Positions 7,107-15,449 are shown, numbered from the stretch's first letter. The stretch: 17,807 nucleotides of DNA from Maricaulis sp. (GCA_002694345.1 NZLV01000116.1:1-17807); one strand, 5' to 3'. The notes: a model not told the origin generated them from the letters alone. Numbers and translations are program-made.

Positions 7107-10082
7107 ATGTCTGACCAAAACCGATCCCCCGAAAACCAATCCTTCCTGGATACGTCCTTCCTTCAGGGCGCCAATGCTCTCTATCTCGAGCAGATGGCAG
7201 CGGCCTATGCGAAGGACCCGTCTGCGGTTCCGGCAAGCTGGAAAGCCTTCTTTGATGCCATGGGTGACAGCGCCGGTGATGTGAGCCACGCGGCTCGCGG
7301 CCCGGCCTGGAAGCGGCCCGACTGGCCGCGTCCGGCCAATGGCGAACTGGTTTCGGCCTTGGGCGATATCGGTCCGGACGAGGCCAGCATGGTCGAAAAA
7401 GTAGCTGAACACGCCGGTGCGGGCGCCGACCCGGCCGAGGTCCGCCGCGCGACCCAGAATTCCATCCGCGCCATCATGATGATCCGGGCCTACCGCATGC
7501 GGGGCCATCTGGCTGCGGATCTGGACCCGCTCGGCCTGACGGATTTCGGCTACCAGGCGGAGCTGGATCCGGCGACCTACGGCTTTACCGGCGCCGCTCT
7601 GGACGAAGAGATTTTTATCGACGGCTATCTGGGCCTGGAAACGGCCACGCCGCGCCAGATGCTCGACATCCTCAAGCGGACCTATTGCGGTCCCGTGGGT
7701 GTCGAATTCATGCACATCTCCAATCCCGAGGAAAAAGCCTGGCTCCAGGCCCGTTTCGAGGGGCCGGACAAGGACATTTCCTTCACGCCGGAAGGCAAGA
7801 AGGCGATCCTCTCCAAGCTGATCGAAACCGAGCGCTTCGAGCAATTCCTGCACAAGCGCTATCCCGGCACGAAGCGTTTCGGGGCTGATGGCGGTGAAGC
7901 CATGGTTCCGGCGCTGGAACAGATCATCAAGCGCGGCGGCGCGATGGGTGTCGAGGACATCATCATCGGCATGCCGCACCGCGGGCGACTGAACATTCTG
8001 GCCGCCGTGATGGGCAAGCCCTATCACCAGATCTTCCACGAATTCCAGGGCGGCAACACCCAGGGCGAGGACGAGTTCGGGTCCGGTGATGTGAAATACC
8101 ATCTTGGGGCGTCGTCCGACCGTGAATTTGACGGCAACAAGGTTCACCTCTCCCTGACGGCCAACCCTTCCCACCTGGAAGCGGTTGACCCGGTCGTTCT
8201 GGGCAAGGCGCGCGCCAAGCAGGAAGACAATTGCCGCAAGCAGCCGGGAACGCCGCGTTCTTCGGTCTTGCCGCTGCTGCTTCATGGCGATGCCGCTTTT
8301 GCAGGCCAGGGAATGGTCGCCGAATGTTTCGGTCTGTCGGGTCTGCGCGGTCACCGTACTGGCGGTGCCATCCACTTCATCGTGAACAACCAGATCGGCT
8401 TCACGACGGACCCCAAGGACAGCCGCTCCAGCCCATATCCGTCGGATGTTGCCCTGATGGTCCAGGCGCCGATCTTCCACGTGAATGGCGATGATCCGGA
8501 AGCTGTGACCCACGCCACCAAGATTGCGACGGAATACCGCCAGCTGTTCGGCAAGGACGTGGTCATCGACATGATCTGTTACCGCCGCTACGGCCACAAT
8601 GAGGGTGATGATCCCACCTTCACGCAACCGATCATGTACCGGATCATCAGTGACCTGCCGCCGGTCCGGAAGAAATACCAGGAACGCCTGATCGCCGAGG
8701 GTGTGCTCACGGCCGCCGAGGCGGAAGCGATCGAGAATGATTTCGACACCTTCCTCGAATCCGAATTCGAGGGTGGCAAGACCTTCGAACCCAAGAAGGC
8801 CGATTGGCTGGATGGCCGCTGGTCGGGTCTGGGGCTGCCGGAAGATGATGAGCGCCGCGGTGATACGTCGGCGCCGATGGAAAGCCTGCGGGACGTTGGT
8901 CTGTCGATGACCAAGATCCCGAACGATATCAATGTCCACCGGACGCTGAAGCGCGTCCTCAATGGCCGACGCGAGGCGATTGAAAAGGGCGAGGGCATCG
9001 ACTGGGCCACTGCCGAGCATCTCGCTTTTGGCACGCTGCTCACTGAAGGCTTCCCGGTTCGCCTGTCGGGTCAGGATTGTGGTCGGGGCACGTTCTCGCA
9101 GCGCCACTCCCACATCATCGATCAGGAGACGGCCGAGCGCTACACGCCGCTCAACAATCTGGCGCCGGACCAGAAGAAGTATGAAGTCATCGACTCCATG
9201 CTGTCGGAAGAAGCGGTGCTCGGTTTCGAGTATGGCTACTCCCTGTCCGCCCCGAATACGCTGGTCATGTGGGAAGCCCAGTTCGGCGACTTCGTGAACG
9301 GCGCGCAGGTGATCATCGATCAGTTCATCTCTTCCGGTGAGCGAAAATGGCTGCGCATGTCCGGTCTGGTGATGCTGCTGCCTCATGGATATGAGGGGCA
9401 GGGCCCGGAGCATTCGTCGGCTCGTCCGGAGCGCTTCCTGCAATTGTGTGCTGAAGACAATATGCAGGTCGCCAACTGTTCCACGCCGGCCAGCTATTTT
9501 CATATCCTGCGCCGCCAGATCCACCGGAACTTCCGGTCGCCGCTGGTCATCATGACGCCGAAGAGCCTGCTCCGCCACAAGCGCTGCGTCTCTACGCTGG
9601 CCGCCATGGGGCCGGGGTCTTCGTTCCACCGTCTGCTGTGGGATGATGCGGACGCCAAATTCCGTCCGGAAGGCGAGATCCAGCAAACCTCGATCAAGCT
9701 CCAGCCGGATGAAAAGATCCGCAAAGTCGTGCTGTGTACGGGCAAGGTCTATTATGACCTGCTGGAAACGCGGGAAGAGCGCGGCGTTGATGATGTCTAC
9801 CTGATGCGGGTCGAGCAGCTTTATCCCTTCCCGTACAAGGCGATGATGGCGGAGCTGTCGCGCTTCCCGAACGCGGAAGTGGTGTGGTGCCAGGAAGAGC
9901 CACGGAATATGGGCTATTGGACCTTTGTCGAGCCCAACATCGAGTATGTACTTGGAAAGATTGACGGAGTGGCCGAGCGGCCGCGCTATGTCGGGCGGGC
10001 TCCGACCGCGTCGACGGCGACCGGCATCCTTTCCAAACACAAGCAGCAACAGGACGCGCTGGTCGACGAAGCGTTGGCCTGA
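7107..10082 (+). CDS. sucA: 2-oxoglutarate dehydrogenase E1 component
   Basis: E1 of the TCA-cycle 2-oxoglutarate dehydrogenase complex decarboxylates 2-oxoglutarate with thiamine diphosphate and transfers the succinyl group to lipoyl-E2. At 991 residues it is of the long alphaproteobacterial type. An N-terminal E2-docking segment (SFLDTSFLQGANALYLEQM, SWKAFF) is followed by the GMPHRGRLN motif (from residue 288), NPSHLEAVDPVV, the ThDP/Mg pocket beginning HGDAAFAGQG at 393, VNNQIGFTT, CYRRYGHNEGDDPTFTQP, and a transketolase-like C-terminal half with GYEGQGPEHSSARPERFLQL. The start is the only ATG after an in-frame stop at 7086, yet no Shine-Dalgarno precedes it (ACTCCCCCCA), and 175 nt separate it from the pnp terminator, so the leader may be regulatory. 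sucB follows 35 nt downstream. Confidence 0.98.
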   Translation: MSDQNRSPENQSFLDTSFLQGANALYLEQMAAAYAKDPSAVPASWKAFFDAMGDSAGDVSHAARGPAWKRPDWPRPANGELVSALGDIGPDEASMVEKVAEHAGAGADPAEVRRATQNSIRAIMMIRAYRMRGHLAADLDPLGLTDFGYQAELDPATYGFTGAALDEEIFIDGYLGLETATPRQMLDILKRTYCGPVGVEFMHISNPEEKAWLQARFEGPDKDISFTPEGKKAILSKLIETERFEQFLHKRYPGTKRFGADGGEAMVPALEQIIKRGGAMGVEDIIIGMPHRGRLNILAAVMGKPYHQIFHEFQGGNTQGEDEFGSGDVKYHLGASSDREFDGNKVHLSLTANPSHLEAVDPVVLGKARAKQEDNCRKQPGTPRSSVLPLLLHGDAAFAGQGMVAECFGLSGLRGHRTGGAIHFIVNNQIGFTTDPKDSRSSPYPSDVALMVQAPIFHVNGDDPEAVTHATKIATEYRQLFGKDVVIDMICYRRYGHNEGDDPTFTQPIMYRIISDLPPVRKKYQERLIAEGVLTAAEAEAIENDFDTFLESEFEGGKTFEPKKADWLDGRWSGLGLPEDDERRGDTSAPMESLRDVGLSMTKIPNDINVHRTLKRVLNGRREAIEKGEGIDWATAEHLAFGTLLTEGFPVRLSGQDCGRGTFSQRHSHIIDQETAERYTPLNNLAPDQKKYEVIDSMLSEEAVLGFEYGYSLSAPNTLVMWEAQFGDFVNGAQVIIDQFISSGERKWLRMSGLVMLLPHGYEGQGPEHSSARPERFLQLCAEDNMQVANCSTPASYFHILRRQIHRNFRSPLVIMTPKSLLRHKRCVSTLAAMGPGSSFHRLLWDDADAKFRPEGEIQQTSIKLQPDEKIRKVVLCTGKVYYDLLETREERGVDDVYLMRVEQLYPFPYKAMMAELSRFPNAEVVWCQEEPRNMGYWTFVEPNIEYVLGKIDGVAERPRYVGRAPTASTATGILSKHKQQQDALVDEALA

Positions 10083-10117
10083 CATCCGGACATTCCCGTT
10101 CGAAGGACGAGACCCAA

Positions 10118-11638
10118 ATGACTGATATCATTGTTCCCCAGCTCGGTGAGAGCGTGACTGAAGCCACGGTGGGCAACTGGCTGGTGAAGGCTGGTGACAG
10201 CGTTTCCAAGGATGATGTCCTGGTGGAGCTGGAAACCGACAAGGTGGCAGTGGAAGTCCGCGCGGAAGCGGATGGCACGATCGGCGAAATCCTCGCCCAG
10301 GAAGGCGATACGGTCGAGATCGGCGCCAAGCTGGCGACGCTTGGAGCCGCCGGTGCCGCGCCCGCGCAATCCAGTGAAACGTCCGCCCAAAGTCAGGAAG
10401 CGGCTGAGACGTCGGATGCGCCGACTGCCGCATCCGGTGGCGACACGGTCGACGCGACCGTACCGCAAATGGGTGAGAGCGTGACCGAGGGCCAGATCGG
10501 TTCCTGGTTGGTCGCTGTGGGCGATACGGTCGAGATCGACCAGGCCCTGGTCGAGATCGAAACCGACAAGGTTGCCGTCGAGGTCCCGTCTCCGGTGGCG
10601 GGCGTTGTGGCTGCGCTTCTGGTTGGTGAGGGTGACACGGTGGCGCCGGGCGATGCAGTCGCCAAGATCACCGAAGGAGCTTCTGCGCCGGCCGCCAAGT
10701 CCGAGCCGGCTGCTGTGGCCGAGACCCCTGCTCCGGCCTCCGATGCGAAGACGATGCCGTCGGCTCAGCGTGTGATCGAGGAAAACAAGCTGGATGCCGG
10801 TTCGATTGCCGGCACCGGCAAGGATGGCCGTATCACCAAGGGTGACGCGCTGAAGGCAGCGTCGGCTCCGGCTCCGGCGGCAGCGCCCGCCCCGTCCGCG
10901 CCGGCCCCGGCCGCACCGTCGGCACCGCGGGAAACCGGTCCGCGCGAAGAACGTGTGAAGATGACGCGTCTGCGTCAGACCATCGCGAAGCGCCTGAAGG
11001 ATGCCCAGAATAATGCGGCGATCCTGACGACCTACAATGAAGCCGACATGTCGGCGATCATGGCGGCCCGCAAGGCCCACCAGGACGCTTTCGTGGCGAA
11101 GCATGGCGTGAAGCTTGGTTTCATGAGTTTCTTCATCAAGGCCTGCGTCAACGCGCTGAAGGATATCCCGGCGGTCAATGCCGAGATCGACGGCACGGAC
11201 ATCATCTACAAGAATTACTACGACATGGGCGTTGCCGTCGGCACGGACCGGGGTCTGGTGGTTCCGGTGGTGCGCGATGCCGATCAGATGTCGCTGGCCG
11301 AGATCGAGAAGGACATCATCCGTCTGGGCAAGAAGGCCCGCGATGGCAAGCTGTCCATCGAGGACATGCAGGGCGCGACCTTCACCATCTCCAATGGCGG
11401 GGTGTACGGTTCGCTCATGTCCATGCCGATCCTGAACGCACCGCAATCGGGCATTCTGGGCATGCATAAAATCCAGGAACGCCCGATGGCCGAGAATGGC
11501 CAGGTCGTCATCAAGCCGATGATGTATCTCGCCCTGTCCTATGACCACCGGATCGTCGACGGCAAGGAAGCCGTGACCTTCCTGGTGCGGGTCAAGGAGA
11601 ATCTGGAAGATCCGCAGCGCATGCTGTTCGACCTGTAG
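10118..11638 (+). CDS. sucB: 2-oxoglutarate dehydrogenase E2 (dihydrolipoyl succinyltransferase), two lipoyl domains
   Basis: E2 forms the core of the complex and passes succinyl groups from lipoyl-lysine to CoA. The 506-residue protein is about 100 residues longer than E. coli SucB because it has two lipoyl domains: residues 1-77 with lipoyl-lysine K42 and about 110-186 with K151, both in ETDKVAVEV. An acidic/Ala linker (78-109) joins them. A peripheral-subunit-binding domain follows (about 213-247, PSAQRVIEENKLDAGSIAGTG), then an Ala-Pro linker (248-270) and the acyltransferase domain with the LSYDHRIVDG active site (H477). The ending YDHRIVDGKEAVTFLV...RMLFDL and its place directly after sucA identify it as the succinyl form rather than pyruvate E2. 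AAGGACGAG precedes the start. A terminator follows the stop. Confidence 0.96.
   Translation: MTDIIVPQLGESVTEATVGNWLVKAGDSVSKDDVLVELETDKVAVEVRAEADGTIGEILAQEGDTVEIGAKLATLGAAGAAPAQSSETSAQSQEAAETSDAPTAASGGDTVDATVPQMGESVTEGQIGSWLVAVGDTVEIDQALVEIETDKVAVEVPSPVAGVVAALLVGEGDTVAPGDAVAKITEGASAPAAKSEPAAVAETPAPASDAKTMPSAQRVIEENKLDAGSIAGTGKDGRITKGDALKAASAPAPAAAPAPSAPAPAAPSAPRETGPREERVKMTRLRQTIAKRLKDAQNNAAILTTYNEADMSAIMAARKAHQDAFVAKHGVKLGFMSFFIKACVNALKDIPAVNAEIDGTDIIYKNYYDMGVAVGTDRGLVVPVVRDADQMSLAEIEKDIIRLGKKARDGKLSIEDMQGATFTISNGGVYGSLMSMPILNAPQSGILGMHKIQERPMAENGQVVIKPMMYLALSYDHRIVDGKEAVTFLVRVKENLEDPQRMLFDL
10304..10538 (+). repeat. 19-nt exact repeat linking the two lipoyl domains of sucB
   Basis: The sequence GGCGATACGGTCGAGATCG occurs at 10304-10322 and again at 10520-10538, in frame both times (GDTVEI at residues 63-68 and 135-140). 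In the first domain it lies in the C-terminal half, in the second in the N-terminal half, so it is not simply the duplicated equivalent position. Other similar stretches (GGTGAGAGCGTGAC, GAAACCGACAAGGT) are in register. Confidence 0.8.
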
Positions 11639-11660
11639 TCCGCTTCACAGCCGCTCATTG

Positions 11661-11690
11661 AAGGCCGCCCTTGCCGGGGCGGCCTTTTTT
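11661..11690 (+). terminator. Intrinsic terminator after sucB
   Basis: A 10-bp stem (AAGGCCGCCC at 11661-11670 with GGGCGGCCTT at 11677-11686) with a 6-nt loop and a T run to 11690, starting 23 nt after the sucB stop. It separates sucAB from the downstream membrane-protein gene and lpd. Confidence 0.92.
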
Positions 11691-11772
11691 GTGGCCACCT
11701 CTGCCGGCGGCCAAATCGGTTTATGCGTCGCTTTCCCGGCGGCCTGGGTTATCCCGGTCCGGGGAGAGGGAA

Positions 11773-12225
11773 ATGCGTATTAGTCCAGTTTTGTTACGGA
11801 TATTTCAGGGGCTTGTGGTCCTGCGGGCCTTTTATGCCGTGCTGCTGTGTTCCGGCACGCTGGTCTTTCGCTTCGGCTTTGGCAATTACATCGCCATTGA
11901 GGAAAGCCTCGGTCAGGTCCTGCTCGGCATTCCCCTCTGGTACTACGGAATCTGGGCTGGTTTCGTTGTGCTCTACGTTCTGGCGGCCCTCTTCCTCGTT
12001 CTGCGATTTCGCCTCGCCCTGATCTGCTACATCCTGGCCTTCGCAACTGATTTCATCCTGTCACTCTACTGGTTCCAGCAACCCGCGATGGATCGAGCCT
12101 ATTACGGCAGTGCCAACCTGGTGGAGTGGACGCTGAATGCGATTGATCTGGGTGTGATCAGTCTCATGCTTCTGGCCGGTCACTGGGTTTTCAGACGGCC
12201 GCCCGCCGACCGCACTATTGGCTGA
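11773..12225 (+). CDS. Small four-helix membrane protein, unknown function
   Basis: A 150-residue protein I do not recognise. It has four hydrophobic segments, at about residues 13-33, 55-77, 79-100 and 120-140, with short loops, and a basic C-terminus (RRPPADRTIG). Many aromatic residues (WYYGIWAGF, LYWFQQP) line the helices. The ATG at 11773 is preceded by GGGGAGAGGGAA, a good Shine-Dalgarno. The in-frame ATG at 11671 lies inside the sucB terminator and was rejected. It sits between sucB and lpd, interrupting the 2-oxoglutarate dehydrogenase genes, but nothing in the sequence ties it to that complex. No catalytic or ligand motif is visible. The frame is open and its codon use looks like the neighbours', so it is probably a real gene. 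Confidence 0.7.
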   Translation: MRISPVLLRIFQGLVVLRAFYAVLLCSGTLVFRFGFGNYIAIEESLGQVLLGIPLWYYGIWAGFVVLYVLAALFLVLRFRLALICYILAFATDFILSLYWFQQPAMDRAYYGSANLVEWTLNAIDLGVISLMLLAGHWVFRRPPADRTIG

Positions 12226-12339
12226 CTGACACCGGTTTCGCGCTCTACTGAACTGCCGTGGGCCTGCCCCCTTACTTTACGCGCCATTCATGGGCATATA
12301 GGCCTCTAGAGCGATCACCTGCGAGATGAGAGGCGACCC

Positions 12340-13740
12340 ATGTCCGAGACCTATGATGTTGTGATCATCGGCGGCGGCCCCGGCGGCTATAATTGTGCAA
12401 TCCGGGCCGGTCAGCTCGGCCTCAAGGTCGCCTGTATTGAAAAGCGCGGCACGCTCGGTGGAACCTGCCTGAATGTGGGCTGTATCCCGTCCAAGGCGCT
12501 TCTGCACGCCTCGGAACTCTATGAGGCTGCTGGTACGGAATTCGAAGCGCTCGGCATTCAGACGGGCGGTCTGTCACTGGACCTCGGCAAGATGCTGGCT
12601 CAGAAAGATGAAGCCGTTGACGGCCTGACCAAGGGGATCGAGTTCCTCTTCAAGAAGAACAAGGTCGACTACATCGTCGGGACGGGCCGGATTACCGGTG
12701 CCGGTTCGGTCGAGGCTGAGACGGCTGACGGCAAGCAGACCCTTCAAACCAGGCACATCGTCATTGCGACGGGGTCGGAAGTGACGCCGCTTCCGGGCGT
12801 TGAGATCGACGAGAAACGCATCGTTTCTTCGACCGGCGCCCTGTCTCTGGAAAAAGTGCCAGGCAAGCTGGTTGTTATCGGCGCGGGCGTGATCGGATTG
12901 GAGCTTGGCTCGGTCTGGCGCCGCCTCGGGGCCGAGGTCGCCGTGGTCGAGTATCTCGATCGCATCCTGCCGGGCATGGACAGCGAACTGGCGAAGACGG
13001 CCCAGCGCACCTTCGCCAAACAGGGCATGGATTTCCACCTGTCGACCAAGGTGACCGGTGTCGACACGTCGGGCGAGACGCTGAAGGTCTCCATCGAGCC
13101 GGCGGCGGGCGGCGAAGCCCAGATGCTGGATGCAGATACGGTGATTGTCTGCATTGGCCGTCGTCCCTACACGCAGGGCCTGGGTTTGGAAACGGTCGGG
13201 ATCGAGCCCGACCAGCGCGGCTTTATTGCCAATGACCATTTCCGCACTTCGGCTGAGAATGTCTGGGTGGTCGGAGACTGCACGCATGGGCCAATGTTGG
13301 CCCACAAGGCGGAAGACGAAGGTGTGGCCTGTGCCGAGCGCATCGCCGGCAAGGCCGGGCATGTGAATTATGGCGTCATTCCGGGCGTGGTTTACACGGC
13401 GCCGGAGATCGCCTCCGTCGGCAAGACCGAGGATGAGCTGAAGGCGGAAGGCCGCAAGTACAAGAAGGGCAAATTCCCCTTCCAGGCCAATTCCCGGGCC
13501 CGTACCAATCACGCCACGGACGGGTTCGTGAAAATTCTCGCGGATGCCGAGACGGATGAAATCCTGGGCGCCCACCTGATCGGAGCCAATGTTGGCGAGA
13601 TGATCGGCGAGCTCTGCCTGGCCATGGAATTCCAGGCCGCCTCGGAAGATGTGGCCCGTACCTGCCATCCGCACCCGACCCTGACGGAAGCCATCCGACA
13701 GGCAGCCATGGGCGTGGAAGGCTGGACCATGCAGTCCTGA
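12340..13740 (+). CDS. lpd: Dihydrolipoyl dehydrogenase (E3)
   Basis: E3 reoxidises dihydrolipoyl groups of E2 with FAD and NAD+; it serves the 2-oxoglutarate complex and may be shared with other lipoyl complexes. The 466-residue protein shows the N-terminal FAD-binding GGGPGGYNCAIRAGQLG, the redox-active disulfide CLNVGC (C43 and C48), the NAD-binding VVIGAGVIGLELGSVW (from residue 178), a second FAD contact VWVVGDCTHGPMLAHKA, and the C-terminal dimer-interface catalytic pair H445 and E450 in CHPHPTLTEAI. Length and motifs are typical. The start has GAGAGGCGACCC upstream. It is 114 nt from the upstream membrane-protein gene, enough for its own promoter; a TATAGG at 12297-12302 is a possible -10 but no good -35 accompanies it. 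Confidence 0.97.
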   Translation: MSETYDVVIIGGGPGGYNCAIRAGQLGLKVACIEKRGTLGGTCLNVGCIPSKALLHASELYEAAGTEFEALGIQTGGLSLDLGKMLAQKDEAVDGLTKGIEFLFKKNKVDYIVGTGRITGAGSVEAETADGKQTLQTRHIVIATGSEVTPLPGVEIDEKRIVSSTGALSLEKVPGKLVVIGAGVIGLELGSVWRRLGAEVAVVEYLDRILPGMDSELAKTAQRTFAKQGMDFHLSTKVTGVDTSGETLKVSIEPAAGGEAQMLDADTVIVCIGRRPYTQGLGLETVGIEPDQRGFIANDHFRTSAENVWVVGDCTHGPMLAHKAEDEGVACAERIAGKAGHVNYGVIPGVVYTAPEIASVGKTEDELKAEGRKYKKGKFPFQANSRARTNHATDGFVKILADAETDEILGAHLIGANVGEMIGELCLAMEFQAASEDVARTCHPHPTLTEAIRQAAMGVEGWTMQS

Positions 13741-13822
13741 GGATTTATCCGCCCGCCTGTCGTATTTCCGACGCCAAACCGGGCTAGGACACAGACCGGC
13801 CGTGCAGGCAGGGGCGAGGCCC

Positions 13823-13849
13823 TTGTCATGTCAGGCGAACACTTAATAG
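13823..13849 (+). promoter_or_regulatory. Candidate promoter upstream of the GNAT gene
   Basis: TTGTCA at 13823-13828 is a 5/6 match to the -35 consensus. TAATAG at 13844-13849 is a possible -10, but the 15-nt spacer is short. An inverted repeat (CCGCTCC at 13854-13860, GGAGCGG at 13870-13876) lies just downstream and would be in the leader. It is a weak call made by eye. Confidence 0.3.
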
Positions 13850-13950
13850 TGAGCCGCTCCGGCCGCTTTGGAGCGGACAAACCGGGTGGATTGGGGCAGA
13901 ATGATCGCGACCGTCGAGGGCGGACGCTGGTCATGGCACCGAGTGGGGAC

Positions 13951-14505
13951 ATGGATCGTTCGAAGATGAGCAAGCCGATCGAACTCGTCTCGTCGCGTCT
14001 GCGACTGATTGCCCTGACGCCGGAACTCGCGGCGCTTCAGAAGATTGACCGCATGGCCTTCTTCAAGGCTCTCGAAGTCGAGCCGGAACCGTCCTGGCCG
14101 CCCGAACTGTTTGACGTCGAAACCATGGCGGCCGAACTGGAGGCCCATCCTGACGATGCCGGCTGGTACAGTTGGGTCTATGTCTCGCCGACCATGCAAC
14201 GCCTGCTCGGCTGCGGCGGCTTCAAGGGTGCGCCCAATGCGGAAGGTCAGGTGGAGATCGGTTATTCCATGCTGGCATCCTATCGCGAACAGGGCCTGGC
14301 TACCGAGGGCGTCAACACCCTGACCGGGTGGGCCTATGCCGATGATCGGGTCAAGAACGTCATCGCGAACACGCCGGCGGACCGGGATGCCTCTCATCGC
14401 GTGCTGGAGAAGGCCGGCTTTGTTCAGACCGGTACTTTCCATGATGCTGAAGACGATACCGACATGATCGCCTGGACCTATCGCCCCAGCCAGGCCGCGG
14501 CCTGA
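13951..14505 (+). CDS. GNAT family N-acetyltransferase, RimJ/RimL type
   Basis: A 184-residue protein of the GNAT fold, which transfers an acetyl group from acetyl-CoA to an amine. It starts with the RimJ/RimL-type strand ELVSSRLRLIALTPEL. The central strand MQRLLGCGGFKGAP is followed by VEIGYSMLASYREQGLATEG, where the EQGLAT segment is the acetyl-CoA pyrophosphate-binding loop. ANTPADRDASHRVLEKAGFVQTG is the usual late motif of this subfamily. The acceptor cannot be predicted. The start is uncertain: ATGs in frame lie at 13933, 13951 and 13966. I took 13951 because GTGGGG lies just upstream, but 13966 begins directly before the conserved strand. It converges on the winged-helix regulator, 4 nt away. 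Confidence 0.85.
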   Translation: MDRSKMSKPIELVSSRLRLIALTPELAALQKIDRMAFFKALEVEPEPSWPPELFDVETMAAELEAHPDDAGWYSWVYVSPTMQRLLGCGGFKGAPNAEGQVEIGYSMLASYREQGLATEGVNTLTGWAYADDRVKNVIANTPADRDASHRVLEKAGFVQTGTFHDAEDDTDMIAWTYRPSQAAA

Positions 14506-14517
14506 CGCTTCAGGCCG
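14498..14517. terminator. Hairpin between convergent genes
   Basis: CGGCCTG (14498-14504) and CAGGCCG (14511-14517) form a 7-bp stem around ACGCTT, spanning both convergent stop codons. There is no T run on either strand, so it is at most a weak bidirectional terminator. Confidence 0.35.
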
Positions 14518-14824
14518 ACGGTGCGTCGCCGATCAGCTGGCGAAGCTGGTCCAGATAGGTCAGCCAGGCTTTTCGACCAGCATCCGTGAGTGCGGCCCGC
14601 GTCTGGGGTTTTCGGCCGACGAAGCGCTTCTCAATGGCCACATAGCCCGCATCCTCAAGCTTGCGCAGATGAACGGAAAGATTGCCGTCGCTGGCCCCCG
14701 TCTTCTGCCTGATCTCGGCAAAGCTTGCGCTTTCCAGCGAGGACAGAAAGGCCATGACCCCCAGGCGCAGCCGTCCATGGATGGTTTCGTCGATCTGGGT
14801 GGTGTCGAAGCCGGATTCGCTCAT
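14510..14824 (-). CDS. Small winged-helix transcriptional regulator
   Basis: A 104-residue DNA-binding protein, nearly all one winged-helix domain (ArsR/MarR-like, closest by eye to the HTH_34 type). The helix-turn-helix reads SFAEIRQKTGASDGNLSVHLRKLEDAGYV (about residues 34-62), followed by the wing IEKRFVGRKPQTRAALTDAGRKAW. There is no sensor domain. It begins with an ATG overlapping the TGA stop of the upstream membrane-protein gene (ATGA), so its translation is probably coupled. Upstream-extended starts on this frame would run through the membrane-protein gene and were rejected. The two genes are probably one unit, in which this protein may control the upstream AT-rich palindromic site and perhaps the membrane protein's expression; that is inference. 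Confidence 0.85.
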   Translation of the reverse strand: MSESGFDTTQIDETIHGRLRLGVMAFLSSLESASFAEIRQKTGASDGNLSVHLRKLEDAGYVAIEKRFVGRKPQTRAALTDAGRKAWLTYLDQLRQLIGDAPSA

Positions 14825-15435
14825 GCCTGGGCCGGACCCGGTTCGTTGCGCACAAGGGCAAGGCCCGGAAGGACGGCAAGGATGACCACTGCCGCAGCAC
14901 AATATAGGTAAAGCCCGGGCGAGCCGACCAGCAGCATGCCGCCTGCGGATGCGAGCCAGGCAATGATCGACAGAGGTCGCATCCAATTGGGCCCCCCCAG
15001 ACTGGATGCGACCCAGAAGGACACGCCGTATCCGCCGAAAGCGACCAGCGGGATGGTGTCAAAAAGGATGGTCTCGGCGCGACCGGCGAATGCCGCGATG
15101 ACGATGCCGATCGCATAGGCCGCAATCAGCCATGTGACCCCGTTCCAGACGGCGCCCTCGCCGCGATTGTTGACAGCGCCTGTGCCCGGCTTGTTGCGCA
15201 GGCTGCGCCCGAGAAAGACATTGCCGGTCATGCCGACAAGGCCGTAGGCGAGCCAGACAAAGCCGACGAAGGCCGGATTGAGTCCGGTGAGGCCGGAGAC
15301 CAGGGCCCAATGGGCCAGCAAGGCCGGAGCGGCGAGGCCACCCCACCAGAGAAAAAACCGGCCGGACAGGGACGCGGCTTGCTGGCCGGATTCCGCGACG
15401 GCGCGCAAATAGTCAAGATCTTCGGTCTGAGACAT
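14821..15435 (-). CDS. Six-helix membrane protein, partner of the regulator
   Basis: A 204-residue integral membrane protein I do not recognise by name. A soluble N-terminal stretch (MSQTEDLDYLRAVAESGQQAASLSG) precedes about six hydrophobic helices near residues 26-48, 53-75, 97-118, 124-146, 152-172 and 176-196. The loop around 78-96 is polar (RSLRNKPGTGAVNNRGEG). I chose the ATG at 15435 because a perfect GGAGG Shine-Dalgarno lies 5 nt upstream. An in-frame TTG at 15447 would place that site inside the coding region. Its stop overlaps the start of the winged-helix regulator by 4 nt. The upstream region is AT-rich with two inverted repeats. Membrane protein plus small regulator is a common layout for self-controlled envelope-response units, but no function can be assigned. 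Confidence 0.8.
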   Translation of the reverse strand: MSQTEDLDYLRAVAESGQQAASLSGRFFLWWGGLAAPALLAHWALVSGLTGLNPAFVGFVWLAYGLVGMTGNVFLGRSLRNKPGTGAVNNRGEGAVWNGVTWLIAAYAIGIVIAAFAGRAETILFDTIPLVAFGGYGVSFWVASSLGGPNWMRPLSIIAWLASAGGMLLVGSPGLYLYCAAAVVILAVLPGLALVRNEPGPAQA

Positions 15436-15449
15436 TTTTACCTCCAAGC

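Noticed and set aside
7047..10085. 1012-codon open frame antisense to sucA
   Set aside because: It mirrors the GC-rich third-position bias of sucA, has no recognisable domains, and is rich in Arg, His, Asp and Gly as expected for a shadow frame.
10857..10930. Low-complexity GC-rich stretch in sucB
   Set aside because: It encodes the ordinary flexible Ala-Pro linker between the subunit-binding and catalytic domains.
9986..11548. 520-codon open frame antisense to sucB
   Set aside because: It is a shadow of sucB. Its Arg/Gly-rich tracts are the reverse of the Ala-Pro linker.
12574..13674. 366-codon open frame antisense to lpd
   Set aside because: It is a shadow of lpd with no domain features.
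13741..13950. Possible small gene or RNA between lpd and the GNAT gene
   Set aside because: There is no coding frame with a ribosome-binding site, and only one 7-bp hairpin. I see nothing beyond a weak promoter candidate.
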